From Lachnospiraceae bacterium (lineage in GTDB: Bacteria > Bacillota > Clostridia > Lachnospirales > Lachnospiraceae), in assembly GCA_017521605.1 (NCBI GenBank), contig JAFXCD010000020.1:1-64000 (forward strand): DNA of 64,000 bases. The letters are read 5' to 3'. Under the pieces are notes generated by a model. That model saw nothing but the letters and a program-made list of their open reading frames with translations. It had not been told where the DNA came from and ran no database searches. The translations under genes and the position numbers were made by a program. This document shows, one piece after another, positions 28,918 to 37,834 of this stretch. How positions within the stretch are numbered: the first letter of the stretch is position 1; the number at the start of each line of letters is the position of its first letter.

Positions 28918-29164
28918 CGATATGCAGTGTATGTTAAATGATATTGGTATCGTGGATTTTACTCTGGTAGACTTAATGCTCTATTTGGATACTCACCCTA
29001 CCTGTAAAGAAGCCATGGAATACTACAATCATTACGTAAAGGTAAAAAATAAGATGATGAAAGAATTTTCCATGCTATACTTCCCTTTGACCAAAGAACA
29101 CGCGGAATCAACAACCGAATGGAGATGGGGAAATGCCCCTCTGCCATGGGAAAGGAGCTGCTAA
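28907..29164 (+). CDS. cotJB: Spore coat protein CotJB
   Basis: 85 residues. The start is GTG 28907, supported by AAGGAG 8 nt upstream. CotJB marks: FTLVDLMLYLDTHPTCKEAMEYYNHY and the C-terminal WRWGNAPLPWE. It is part of the inner coat complex with CotJA and CotJC. Four nucleotides separate it from cotJC. Confidence 0.9.
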   Translation: MANNDMQCMLNDIGIVDFTLVDLMLYLDTHPTCKEAMEYYNHYVKVKNKMMKEFSMLYFPLTKEHAESTTEWRWGNAPLPWERSC

Positions 29165-29167
29165 CTT

Positions 29168-29800
29168 ATGTTTAATTATGAAAAGCGATTACAATTCCCC
29201 ATAAATATAAAGGAAAATAATGCGAAGCTGGCTCAAGTGATTATTTCACAATTTGGTGGTCCTGATGGTGAACTGGCTGCTTCCATGCGTTATCTGTCAC
29301 AACGTTTTGCTACTCCTTATAAAGAAGTTGCCGGTTTATTAACAGACATTGGTACAGAAGAACTTTCTCACTTGGAGATGGTTGGTAGCATTATCTATCA
29401 GTTGACCTGTGATTTACCTATGAGCGAAATTGAAAAGCATGGCTTTGATAAATATTATGTAGACCATACTTTAGGTATATGGCCTCAGGCAGCCGGCGGC
29501 GTACCCTTTAATGCCAACCAATTTCAGTCAAAGGGCGATATCATCACTGATTTATTTGAAGATATGGCTGCAGAACAAAAAGCTCGTACCACCTATGACA
29601 ATATCCTTCGTTTGGTAAAGGATTACCCGGATGTATGCGCTCCCATTAAATTCTTAAGAGCACGCGAATTAGTTCATTTCCAACGATTTGGCGAAGCACT
29701 CCGTATCACGCAGGATCATCTTGATGATAGGAACTTCTATGCATTCAACCCAGGATTTGATACCAATAATGACAGTCCTGCATGTGGCTGCAGCTGTTAA
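29168..29800 (+). CDS. cotJC: Spore coat protein CotJC, manganese catalase-like
   Basis: 210 residues with the ferritin-like four-helix fold of manganese catalases. Metal-ligand candidates are Glu in GELAASMRYL, the ExxH pair in GTEELSHLEMVG and a later Glu/His in RARELVHFQRFGE. The tail ends in CGCSC. CotJC belongs to the spore coat and may protect against peroxide. It closes the cotJABC operon, ahead of a strong terminator. Confidence 0.93.
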   Translation: MFNYEKRLQFPINIKENNAKLAQVIISQFGGPDGELAASMRYLSQRFATPYKEVAGLLTDIGTEELSHLEMVGSIIYQLTCDLPMSEIEKHGFDKYYVDHTLGIWPQAAGGVPFNANQFQSKGDIITDLFEDMAAEQKARTTYDNILRLVKDYPDVCAPIKFLRARELVHFQRFGEALRITQDHLDDRNFYAFNPGFDTNNDSPACGCSC

Positions 29801-29809
29801 TAGCAAAAA

Positions 29810-29833
29810 GAACCCCGACATTTGTCGGGGTTC
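29810..29833. terminator. Strong terminator after cotJC, probably two-way
   Basis: Arms GAACCCCGACA/TGTCGGGGTTC, nearly without loop, flanked by AAAA and AATAATTT. It also serves the convergent permease gene. Confidence 0.85.
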
Positions 29834-29847
29834 AATAATTTAATCAT

Positions 29848-31278
29848 TTAAATTGCCAAAAAGAACTTCACAAGGAAAATTAATGACAATACATAAGTCA
29901 ATACAGATACATCCTTTGCCTTTCCGGTAAACATCTTGATTACAGTGTAGGAAATCAATCCCAAACCGATAGCATGTCCGATAGAACCGGAAACAGGCAT
30001 TGCAATCAACATAATTGCAACGGGCAAACACTGTTCTATATCATCAAAATTAATATTCTTCAATCCTGTCAACATCAGCACACCCACATAGATTAAAGCT
30101 GCTGAAGTAGCTGCAGCAGGAATAATTGCGGCAATAGGAGCAATAAACATACAAGCAAGGAAAATAATGCCTGTTGTTAAAGCAGTCAAGCCTGTACGTC
30201 CGCCGGCTTCTACACCGGATGCAGATTCTACAAAGGTGGTTACCGTTGAAGTACCTGTACTTGCACCAACAACAGTACCAATAGCATCAGAAAGTAATGC
30301 TTCCTTCATATTCGGCATTTTACCCTCTTTATCCAGCATACCTGCGCGACTTGCAGTACCAACCAAAGTGCCAATGGTATCAAACATATCAATAATACAG
30401 AAGGAAACAAGCAACGTGATTACAGTAAACCATCCCATCTTCACAAATCCTTCAAAATTAAACTTAAATAATGTGGTTTCTACCATATCCTTGAAAGGAG
30501 GTACGAAAGAAGCTCCTGTTAAAGCTGCAAATGGATTGGTATCTAAGAAAACAGCTTGTCCTGCCCAGTAAATCAAACTGGCAACCAACATACCTACAAT
30601 AACCGCAGCTTTTATACCCTTCTGCGCCAATGCAACAATCACAAACAAACCTACAAACATAGTTACTACGGTAAGAACCATTGAAGCATAACCACTACCC
30701 ATAGTATCACTTGCCTGTGATGCAGTTAATGCACCAAAGAAATCCTGCATTACATAAAAGGGACCAGCGGTTTCAGAGTAAATTCCCGCATTGGAACCAA
30801 GACCAATGTTCATAAGCATCATACCGATTGCCGGCGAAATACCAAGTCGTACGCCCAAAGGAATAGCATCTACAATCTTCTCTCGTACATTAAATACAGA
30901 AAGAATAATAAATAAAATACCTTCAATTAATATAATACAAAGAGCTGCCTGAAAAGATTCAACATAACCAAGGCCTGTAATACCTGCAATATTTGCTACT
31001 ACTACGGCAAAGAAACTGTTAAGTCCCATACCGGGAGCCATGGCAAAAGGTTTATTTGCCATGAAAGCCATTGCAAACATACCGATGGCAGACGCAACAC
31101 AGGTTGCCATAAATACACCATTCCAAAGTGCCTTTGTTCCGCTGGAACCAAAGTTTGTTAACAAGTTAGGATTCAACGCTATGATATAAGCCATGGTCAT
31201 GAAGGTTGTCAAGCCTGCAATCACTTCTGTCTTAACCGTAGTTTTGTTCTCCTTAAGTTTGAAGATTTTTTCTAACAT
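29848..31278 (-). CDS. NCS2-family purine (guanine/hypoxanthine) permease
   Basis: 476 residues with 12 or more membrane segments. AzgA/PbuG-type marks: TFMTMAYIIALNP near the N-terminus, ATCVASAIGMFAMAFMANKPFAMAPGMGLNSFF, and GTVVGASTGTSTVTTFVESASGVEAGGRTG. The family imports purine bases by proton symport. It is the last gene of the nrdD-nrdG-dut set, only 27 nt after dut, so it shares their transcript rather than a purine riboswitch; none is visible. Confidence 0.88.
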   Translation of the reverse strand: MLEKIFKLKENKTTVKTEVIAGLTTFMTMAYIIALNPNLLTNFGSSGTKALWNGVFMATCVASAIGMFAMAFMANKPFAMAPGMGLNSFFAVVVANIAGITGLGYVESFQAALCIILIEGILFIILSVFNVREKIVDAIPLGVRLGISPAIGMMLMNIGLGSNAGIYSETAGPFYVMQDFFGALTASQASDTMGSGYASMVLTVVTMFVGLFVIVALAQKGIKAAVIVGMLVASLIYWAGQAVFLDTNPFAALTGASFVPPFKDMVETTLFKFNFEGFVKMGWFTVITLLVSFCIIDMFDTIGTLVGTASRAGMLDKEGKMPNMKEALLSDAIGTVVGASTGTSTVTTFVESASGVEAGGRTGLTALTTGIIFLACMFIAPIAAIIPAAATSAALIYVGVLMLTGLKNINFDDIEQCLPVAIMLIAMPVSGSIGHAIGLGLISYTVIKMFTGKAKDVSVLTYVLSLIFLVKFFLAI

Positions 31279-31305
31279 TGATTTCCTCCTTAAATATTTG
31301 GTTAT

Positions 31306-31818
31306 TTATTTTGTGGTGCTGCCAAAGCCACCATTACGCACTCCCTGCGCATCATCATCTGTAGTGATACCATACTCTAAAAAGATGCCCTGTATAAAGC
31401 CCATACCGGCTGAAATCTCCACTGTTTTTCCTTCATTGGAATCATTGGTAATTTTAGCCATAATATGTCCTTCATTGTCTGAATAGAAATAATCGCTGTC
31501 AATAATACCAACCGTATTATTCAACTGTAAACGATACTTAAAACCCAAACCACTTCGGGGATACAACTTTAATACCCAATCCTCTTCCATCTCGGCACGG
31601 ATTCCAGTCGGCACTTTTACTGTAGAACCGGGCTCCATGGAAAAAGCAAAAGGTGAATAGAAGTCATATCCTGCACTTCCCTTTGTAGCTCTTTTAGGCA
31701 ACTCAATACTTTCATATATATCCTTGATATCTGCTTCCGAATACTCCGGAAATTCATCCTTTACAGCGTTCATAAACTGCTCCAGACTCACCTTATGAAA
31801 CTTTGCTATTCTTCTCAT
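31306..31818 (-). CDS. dut: Deoxyuridine triphosphatase
   Basis: 170 residues from the second of two adjacent ATG codons (31818), 8 nt after AGAGG. It hydrolyses dUTP to dUMP, keeping uracil out of DNA. The five dUTPase motifs are visible: KGSAGYDFYSP, PRSGLGFK, GIIDSDYF, the SAGMGFIQGIF region and the C-terminal RNGGFGSTTK. An extra N-terminal about 40 residues precede motif 1. It fits the nucleotide-supply operon with nrdD and nrdG. Confidence 0.92.
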   Translation of the reverse strand: MRRIAKFHKVSLEQFMNAVKDEFPEYSEADIKDIYESIELPKRATKGSAGYDFYSPFAFSMEPGSTVKVPTGIRAEMEEDWVLKLYPRSGLGFKYRLQLNNTVGIIDSDYFYSDNEGHIMAKITNDSNEGKTVEISAGMGFIQGIFLEYGITTDDDAQGVRNGGFGSTTK

Positions 31819-31838
31819 CATGTGTACCTCTTATAAAT

Positions 31839-32354
31839 TTATGCATAATCTCTACAATGTAATACGGGCACAGACGGGTCCGTATTTTCCGGAGCCAGTG
31901 TTTTTCTCACATTGATAACTCTTTGGTTTTTACTTCCCTTCCAAAGCAGGGTGACATCCCTCTCTTCAATATGGAACTCTCCATCCACGACTACATCTAC
32001 ATACTGCATCATAGGATAATACATAATGTTTTCCCATGAATCACCGGTATACATCCAAATAGTTTTATTTGGATACTTTTCCTTAATCTCTGCCATTAGG
32101 CTTCGCACAGTCAAACGATTGGCAGGATGTAGGGGATCCCCTCCGGAGAAAGTAATTCCGGAAATATAATCTTTATCCAGCTGTTCAAAAAGCTCCTGCT
32201 TTGCTGCTTCATCAAAAGGTAATCCACCATCCGGATCCCATGTAATAGGATTCTGACATTCTTTACAGCAATGGGTGCATCCTGCAACCCAAAGCACAAC
32301 ACGCAGACCATCCCCATTTAACATATCATCTTTCGTAATATTATGGTAACGCAT
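31839..32354 (-). CDS. nrdG: Anaerobic ribonucleotide reductase activating protein
   Basis: 171 residues. Radical SAM enzyme that installs the glycyl radical on NrdD. The 4Fe-4S motif is CTHCCKEC (CxxxCxxC) in VAGCTHCCKECQNP, and the GG motif SGGDPLHP follows. It starts at the last base of nrdD and is translationally coupled to it. Confidence 0.95.
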   Translation of the reverse strand: MRYHNITKDDMLNGDGLRVVLWVAGCTHCCKECQNPITWDPDGGLPFDEAAKQELFEQLDKDYISGITFSGGDPLHPANRLTVRSLMAEIKEKYPNKTIWMYTGDSWENIMYYPMMQYVDVVVDGEFHIEERDVTLLWKGSKNQRVINVRKTLAPENTDPSVPVLHCRDYA

Positions 32355-34534
32355 TACATGCTTTTCCTTTCTGCAATCTCTGCCATTTTGGCATCGTTTA
32401 ATCTGGTATCTCCATGTACTCTGGAGTAGGAAAGATACCCGTTCATACGGTCGATTTTTGTCAAATTCTTACTGCCACATTTCGGGCAAACATCCATTTC
32501 CAACTCCTGATGTCCGCAATCATCACAATATGCCAATGACAGATTCACGCCTTCATAGAATCCCATATCCATAGCACGGCGAATCAAGGTCTTAACTGCC
32601 TCGATATTATAATCAATAGGATATTTTACATACTGGATTTTACCACCATTACTCAGATTCCAAAAACGCTCCTCCAGATTCTGCTTTTCAATTGGCGTGA
32701 TGGTCTCTGATACATGACAATGGAAGCTGTTGCTTACATATTCTCTATCGGATACCCCTTCAATAATGCCGTATTTCTGACGGAACTGCTTCACCTGCAA
32801 ACCACAAAGATTCTCTGCTGGTGTTCCGTAAATCGCATACAGATTACCATCTTCTTCTTTAAATTCTGCCACCCTTGCATTAATATGTTCCAAAACTTCG
32901 ATAGCAAACTGACCATCTTCTACCAATGATTTACCATTATATAATTCCTGCAACTCATTCAATGCAGTGATACCGAAGCTGGCTGTTGCTGCCTTCAATA
33001 ACGGTTTAATCTTGTCCGTAAGTTTCAGGTTACCACCTAAGAAACCACCCTCGCAATAAGCCAAAGGATTGGTAGAAGCACGCATTTCACCTAAATAAGC
33101 ATAGGTTCTGATATGTAATTGACGAATCAAATTCAAATAATAATCTAAGGTCTCGTAGAAATCCGTACCTTCTTTTCTGGATTTTGCCAAAATCATTGGC
33201 AAATGCAGAGAAACTGCACCAATATTGAAACGTCCAACAAAAACAGGACTATCATTTTCATCTGCAGGATGCATACCACCTCTGCGATACCAGGGAGACA
33301 GGAACGCTCTGCATCCCATAGGGGAGATAATTTCTCCATATTGTTTATAAATGCTTGCCACATACCCCTTACCGGTGAGACTCAGCCAATCAGGATACAT
33401 AGTCTTTGCTGAACACTGTACACCTGCTTCAAATACATCCTCCAAAGGCTTACCTGGTCCATGTAAATTCTCATCGTACAAAAATACAATCTTCGGAAAA
33501 AGAACAGGCTTCTTACACTCCTTCTTTCCCTGTCCTCTTCTACGTACATTCAGCATGGAAATGGTAGCCTGCTTAGCAAAACGACCGGTTCCCGTACCTG
33601 CTGTTACAGTAATAAACGGATAATCTCCACGGCTGCTTGCAACAGTATTAAACTTATACTCCCAACCCTGAAAACCCTGTTCAAACTCTCTAACCACATC
33701 CGCATAGCCTTCTGCTTCTGCGGTATCTTTATCAATACCCAATCGAAGATATTTTTCTACATTTCTCTTATATGACTTCTCTGCATAAGGTTCCAAAATC
33801 AAATCCACGCTGGGTACTGTAAAGCCACCATACTGCTGGCTGGCTGCACTTAATACAATATCCCCTATAACATCAAATGCCACATCCAGCGATTTGGGCT
33901 CATTGTACCAGATGTTGCCCATCTCAAAGCCGCCGGAAAGTACATTCTTTACATCAAAAAGACAACAATTCATGGTATCTCTGCGGGCAGACATATCATG
34001 TACATAAATATAACCATCCCTGCATGCCTGGATTTCTTCTGTAGTCATAAAAAACTTCTGATAAAGCTCCTTATTAAACTGATTAAAAATCAAGCTTCTC
34101 TTGGTGGAAACCAAAGCAGAGTCTGTATTGGCATTCTCTTTGTCACCGATATACATAATGGACTGACTTTTCAAATACACATCATCCAGCATGCGCACAA
34201 AATCCTGCTTATAATTACGATAATCACGATAACTCTTTGCAACCACAGGCTTTACCTGTTCCAAGGCGCTTTCTACAATATTATGCATAATAGGAATGGG
34301 AATTTGCTGTTTGTTCAGCTCATTTACCTTATCCACAACATACTGGCAAATCTGCTGCTTCTCCTCATCCGTAAATTCCGTTAACGCTCTATAGGCACTT
34401 TTTCCCACAGCACTGATTACTTTTTGAACATTAAAAGCCTCTTTACTGCCATCCTTTTTAACTACAAACACCTTTTTCACCGGCACATAAGTTGCACTGT
34501 AATCAATACTTTCTGCGTTTTCCGTATTACTCAT
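32354..34534 (-). CDS. nrdD: Anaerobic (class III) ribonucleoside-triphosphate reductase
   Basis: 726 residues with an N-terminal ATP-cone (VFVVKKDGSKEAFNVQKVISAV), the catalytic barrel, the zinc site CDDCGHQE...CPKCGSKN near the C-terminus and the glycyl radical motif RMNGY (Gly about 701). It reduces ribonucleotides to deoxyribonucleotides without oxygen, using the radical made by NrdG. AAGGA lies 7 nt before the ATG. Transcription starts from 34618-34646 and passes two NrdR-like boxes. Confidence 0.96.
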   Translation of the reverse strand: MSNTENAESIDYSATYVPVKKVFVVKKDGSKEAFNVQKVISAVGKSAYRALTEFTDEEKQQICQYVVDKVNELNKQQIPIPIMHNIVESALEQVKPVVAKSYRDYRNYKQDFVRMLDDVYLKSQSIMYIGDKENANTDSALVSTKRSLIFNQFNKELYQKFFMTTEEIQACRDGYIYVHDMSARRDTMNCCLFDVKNVLSGGFEMGNIWYNEPKSLDVAFDVIGDIVLSAASQQYGGFTVPSVDLILEPYAEKSYKRNVEKYLRLGIDKDTAEAEGYADVVREFEQGFQGWEYKFNTVASSRGDYPFITVTAGTGTGRFAKQATISMLNVRRRGQGKKECKKPVLFPKIVFLYDENLHGPGKPLEDVFEAGVQCSAKTMYPDWLSLTGKGYVASIYKQYGEIISPMGCRAFLSPWYRRGGMHPADENDSPVFVGRFNIGAVSLHLPMILAKSRKEGTDFYETLDYYLNLIRQLHIRTYAYLGEMRASTNPLAYCEGGFLGGNLKLTDKIKPLLKAATASFGITALNELQELYNGKSLVEDGQFAIEVLEHINARVAEFKEEDGNLYAIYGTPAENLCGLQVKQFRQKYGIIEGVSDREYVSNSFHCHVSETITPIEKQNLEERFWNLSNGGKIQYVKYPIDYNIEAVKTLIRRAMDMGFYEGVNLSLAYCDDCGHQELEMDVCPKCGSKNLTKIDRMNGYLSYSRVHGDTRLNDAKMAEIAERKSM

Positions 34535-34561
34535 ACTCCATTCCTTCTTTCGTCATTCTTT

Positions 34562-34609
34562 ATACTATATATAGTGTGCTTCTTTTCACACGCCTTCAAC
34601 ATTTTGTAT
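34562..34609 (-). promoter_or_regulatory. Tandem NrdR-like operator boxes upstream of nrdD
   Basis: Box 1 (34562-34577) reads ACACTATATATAGTAT on the minus strand, one or two bases from the NrdR consensus palindrome. Box 2 (34594-34609) reads ATACAAAATGTTGAAG and keeps the C-A-AT-T-G core. Their starts are 32 bp apart, about three helical turns, the spacing known for paired NrdR boxes. Both lie downstream of the -10, where binding would block early transcription. nrdR itself is not in the window. Confidence 0.7.
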
Positions 34610-34617
34610 GCTCTTTT

Positions 34618-34646
34618 AGTATAAAAAAGTCAGAAGGAAAAGTCAA
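34618..34646 (-). promoter_or_regulatory. Sigma-A promoter of the nrdD operon
   Basis: TTGACT (34641-34646) and TATACT (34618-34623), spacer 17 bp, on the minus strand. Confidence 0.75.
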
Positions 34647-34711
34647 CGGTTAATAAATTAACAATACAGAAACGTCAATATTTACCAAAATTTATATATT
34701 ATTTTTGTAAA

Positions 34712-35689
34712 TTATTCCTTTAACAAATCCGTTAACCATTCTTTATATTCCTGACACACCTTTTCCGGTCCTGCTATCTTTAATTCCTTACCCACTCCTG
34801 CAACCCAGGCAAAAAACTGAGTGCTTGTCATAACCTTCACTCGGACACGTAAACCTTCTTTCTGTGGTCTTATACTCACTTCCTTACCAAATCTGTCAAT
34901 AATCACTCCTACCAATTGCTCCGGGAAAGTCAGTATTACATCTTCTTCCCTGGCTCCAAACATACCAAAGGCCTTATTTACATAATCTACCGGATTTAAA
35001 TCTTTATATAATTCCTGACCAAGCCGTATGTCATCTAATATATCCACATCACTTAACTTGTCCACCCTATAATGTCTGAGTGCTTTACTGTTGTGGTCAT
35101 AGGCAACCAGATAATATTTTTCCTCCTGCCACATTAAAATCCATGGACTAACCAGATATTTTTCTTCTTTACGTGGAACCAATTCCTTTTTGGCATTCCA
35201 CTCCATATAAACAAACTGTATCTGTTTATTCTCTGCTATGGCTTTCTGTATAGCATCCACCTGATAATAAATACCTTCGTTATCCGTTTTCACTCTGCCT
35301 GCCACATATACCTGTCTGTGCAACTGCTTGGAATCATACTTATTTATCAGTTTTTCCAACTTCCCTATTAATTGTCTTGACTTCTTTTCTGTCACAAATC
35401 GAGAGGATTGTACCGCATCCACCAAAAGCTTCAACTCCACCAGTTCAAAATCCCTGCTTGCTAAATAATATCCTCCACCACTTCGATTATCCTTTTGGAT
35501 GATATCGTATCCAAATTCCTGTAATCTTGCCACATCATCATAAATACTTTTACGCTCTGCAGTCACATCATACAAAGCTAACTTTTCTATCAACTCTTTT
35601 GTTGTAATAGGATGGTTTTCATCTGTATATTCTTCTAAAATCTTTACAATATACAATAATTTTAACTTCTGTCCGGAATTCTTTGCCAT
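34712..35689 (-). CDS. WYL-domain transcriptional regulator
   Basis: 325 residues from ATG 35689 (GGGGGTG 6 nt upstream; a GTG 9 nt earlier is less likely). N-terminal winged helix-turn-helix (residues about 8-75, with YDVTAERKSIYDDVARLQEFGYDI), then a WYL domain (about 130-210) and a C-terminal WCX-type segment. WYL regulators sense nucleic acid or nucleotide ligands and often control stress or defence genes. Its target is unknown; the neighbours are a truncated HAD gene and the nrd operon. It lies downstream of the HAD remnant and may share its transcript. Confidence 0.85.
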   Translation of the reverse strand: MAKNSGQKLKLLYIVKILEEYTDENHPITTKELIEKLALYDVTAERKSIYDDVARLQEFGYDIIQKDNRSGGGYYLASRDFELVELKLLVDAVQSSRFVTEKKSRQLIGKLEKLINKYDSKQLHRQVYVAGRVKTDNEGIYYQVDAIQKAIAENKQIQFVYMEWNAKKELVPRKEEKYLVSPWILMWQEEKYYLVAYDHNSKALRHYRVDKLSDVDILDDIRLGQELYKDLNPVDYVNKAFGMFGAREEDVILTFPEQLVGVIIDRFGKEVSIRPQKEGLRVRVKVMTSTQFFAWVAGVGKELKIAGPEKVCQEYKEWLTDLLKE

Positions 35690-35718
35690 ACAGTACACCC
35701 CCTAACCTCAAAACATGT

Positions 35719-35799
35719 CTAATAATTCCTCATGGAATAATCAAAATCCAGCAATGTATTATCAACATCCCAGAGTATTATAGTTATCTTCTCCCCCAT
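35719..35799 (-). pseudogene. Truncated HAD-superfamily hydrolase (N-terminal 26 residues only)
   Basis: A small frame opens with ATG 35799, 7 nt after AGGAG, and reads ILWDVDNTLLDFDYS, the HAD motif I (DxDxT) and the following residues of YjjG-type phosphatases. It stops with TAG after 26 codons, and nothing HAD-like follows; the WYL regulator begins 30 nt later. The rest of the gene seems lost by deletion. Confidence 0.65.
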
Positions 35800-35830
35800 A
35801 GTCCAACTCCTATTTAAACCTAAACAAATC

Positions 35831-35867
35831 AAAAAGGCTGATGTACCAAAAATACAACAGCCTTTTT
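35831..35867. terminator. Two-way terminator between the 48-residue protein gene and the HAD remnant
   Basis: Perfect 10-bp arms AAAAAGGCTG/CAGCCTTTTT with a 17-nt loop; T-run on both strands. Confidence 0.8.
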
Positions 35868-35868
35868 A

Positions 35869-36015
35869 TTATTCCTTTTCTTCTGCTTCTACAACAGCTT
35901 TCTGGTTCTTTTTCTTTCTCAAAAACGATCCCACTGCAAAACCACAAGCCGCTACCACCAATATAATTGCCATTAAAACGATATATGATAAAAACGTATT
36001 AATAAATGCTACCAT
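35869..36015 (-). CDS. 48-residue single-pass membrane protein
   Basis: A short frame from ATG 36015 encodes one hydrophobic helix (about residues 9-31, LSYIVLMAIILVVAACGFAVG) followed by a basic stretch FLRKKKNQK and an acidic tail EAEEKE. It has its own good promoter (36072-36101) and a strong terminator right after the stop, which argues that it is a real gene; the ribosome binding site (GGAAGG, 13 nt away) is weak. Similar tiny membrane proteins are common in Lachnospiraceae, but the function is unknown. Confidence 0.65.
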   Translation of the reverse strand: MVAFINTFLSYIVLMAIILVVAACGFAVGSFLRKKKNQKAVVEAEEKE

Positions 36016-36071
36016 GTATCTTACCAATCCTTCCAATATGTTATTATTCCGAACTCTCTTGTCCGTTTCAT

Positions 36072-36101
36072 ATTATAGCAACTAAAACCTATTTTAGTCA
36101 A
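36072..36101 (-). promoter_or_regulatory. Sigma-A promoter of the 48-residue membrane protein
   Basis: TTGACT (36096-36101) and TATAAT (36072-36077), spacer 18 bp, on the minus strand. Confidence 0.75.
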
Positions 36102-36155
36102 GTATGTTTCCCTAATAACCAACTAAGAAATACATTACATGACTATCTTTTTCAA

Positions 36156-37832
36156 CTAAAAAAGTTCCCAGCTTCCTTGCTTCAGAAAAACATCAGCCTG
36201 TTTTCTGGCTTTATCAATAATCTCCGATTTATATCCCATTATTTCCAAAAGCTTTATAGCATTTCTGGTGGTCGCTTTTCCCGATTGCAGCAGATAATTA
36301 AATAAAACATCTCCATCCTTAATCTCTTCTTCAAAATGATAATTATCATAAGGACCTTCCAAAAGACCGGTCAGTTCAATGTCATGGGTCGCTGCAAAGC
36401 ACCGAATATTGTCACCTGTCATACTTAACAATATTTGAGTGGATGCTGCAATTCGTTCCACAGTATTGGTACCTCTAAGAACCTCATCCACAAAACATAA
36501 CACTTTGCCGTTAGTATTTTGCATACTATCCAAAATACGCTTGATCGATTTGATTTCCACAATATAATAACTTTCTCCACTATCCAAATCATCCCTAAGA
36601 GACATAGAGGAATATAAATGGTAAATAGGTGCTTCGTATTTATCTGCTGTTACTGTATAAATGGTCTGTGCCAGTAAAGAGGACAACGCCATGGTCTTTA
36701 AGAACGTGGACTTACCTGAAGCATTTGACCCTGTAAGGAGCACATTTTTACCTGTACAAATAGAATTCTTGACAGGATTCTCAATCAGGGGATGATACCC
36801 TTGTTCCACATTCATCTCACCATCTCTAAATATCGGTATACACCAACCCTTGTCCAAAGATGACCTGTAAAGAGCAACGGAAATTGCAGCCTCGATAGTT
36901 CCCATAGAGGATACCATAGCATCTACTTGTTCCTTATGGGTCATCAATTCTTTCAGCATATGGTTAAAATAAATCAAATCCACATGAAATATCATTCGAA
37001 AATAATCAAAAACTACATCCAATGGGGAACCGGTTTTATAGATATTACCAAATATCCAAAAACAACCTTTCTTTGCCGGCTTTAATTCCTTTGCTGCTGC
37101 GAGAATCTCTTCCTTCTCTTTCTTACAAACGCTTGGCAGATTTTTACTAACTGCCTCACCTACTTCTATCATTCGCATAATATATGACAAACTGGTTAAA
37201 TAGGGCTCATTATCACTTTTAATTTTGAAATATCCAAACATTTGATAAACGGACCATACAAGCAATCCGGCAACTCCCACTGATAAATCAAAGCAGGCTA
37301 CTGCAATTAACACCGGCAGGATACAAACACTGATTATTTCTTTTTTGTTACTACGTTTTTCCAGTCTTTCCAAATAATACAGATAGTCATATAGTGAATA
37401 TTTCCCTGTAGAACCCAGCTTTCTCATAAAACGCTGATACTGCACACGTTCTTCATCATTCTTTTGATAAAAATCTGCCAGCTTATGAAAATGTTCCAGT
37501 TCATCCTGCTCCATACAGGGAGTTCTCAACATATGATACAACACTTCATCCCCTGTAGAAGAAATGCTGTAATTGATTCTGCAAAACACATCATCCATCC
37601 CTAAGTCATTCCAGGTAATGTCATCAATTTGAAACCCTTTCTGATGCTTTTCAAAATATCCGGGAATACGTACAAAACGTTCAATTTTATATTCTTTCTC
37701 CGGCAATTTCCCCTTATCCTCACGAAGCTTTTGCAAGAATAAGCGTAATTCCTTTTTCTCTTCAAGCTTTCCCTGAATAAAAATAAATAATATTATTGCA
37801 ACTGTAACAACACTAAAAATCAAGTATTCCAT
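36156..37832 (-). CDS. Membrane-anchored MutS-like ATPase
   Basis: 558 residues. The C-terminal half is a MutS-type ABC ATPase: Walker A GSNASGKST (about residues 368-376), Walker B VLCFVDEVLRGTNTVER (446-460) and an ATHD switch (481-484). Unlike repair MutS it lacks the mismatch-recognition domain and has a membrane helix at residues 3-21 and a pair of hydrophobic segments at 166-200. Its task is unknown; the family is often annotated as MutS-related DNA repair protein, which the membrane segments make doubtful. It is the last gene of an operon with nucleoside-salvage genes, 2 nt after the amidohydrolase. Confidence 0.82.
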   Translation of the reverse strand: MEYLIFSVVTVAIILFIFIQGKLEEKKELRLFLQKLREDKGKLPEKEYKIERFVRIPGYFEKHQKGFQIDDITWNDLGMDDVFCRINYSISSTGDEVLYHMLRTPCMEQDELEHFHKLADFYQKNDEERVQYQRFMRKLGSTGKYSLYDYLYYLERLEKRSNKKEIISVCILPVLIAVACFDLSVGVAGLLVWSVYQMFGYFKIKSDNEPYLTSLSYIMRMIEVGEAVSKNLPSVCKKEKEEILAAAKELKPAKKGCFWIFGNIYKTGSPLDVVFDYFRMIFHVDLIYFNHMLKELMTHKEQVDAMVSSMGTIEAAISVALYRSSLDKGWCIPIFRDGEMNVEQGYHPLIENPVKNSICTGKNVLLTGSNASGKSTFLKTMALSSLLAQTIYTVTADKYEAPIYHLYSSMSLRDDLDSGESYYIVEIKSIKRILDSMQNTNGKVLCFVDEVLRGTNTVERIAASTQILLSMTGDNIRCFAATHDIELTGLLEGPYDNYHFEEEIKDGDVLFNYLLQSGKATTRNAIKLLEIMGYKSEIIDKARKQADVFLKQGSWELF

Positions 37833-37834
37833 TA

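Noticed and set aside
31279-31305. Purine riboswitch before the purine permease gene
   Set aside because: Only 27 nt separate it from dut, which leaves no room for the aptamer.
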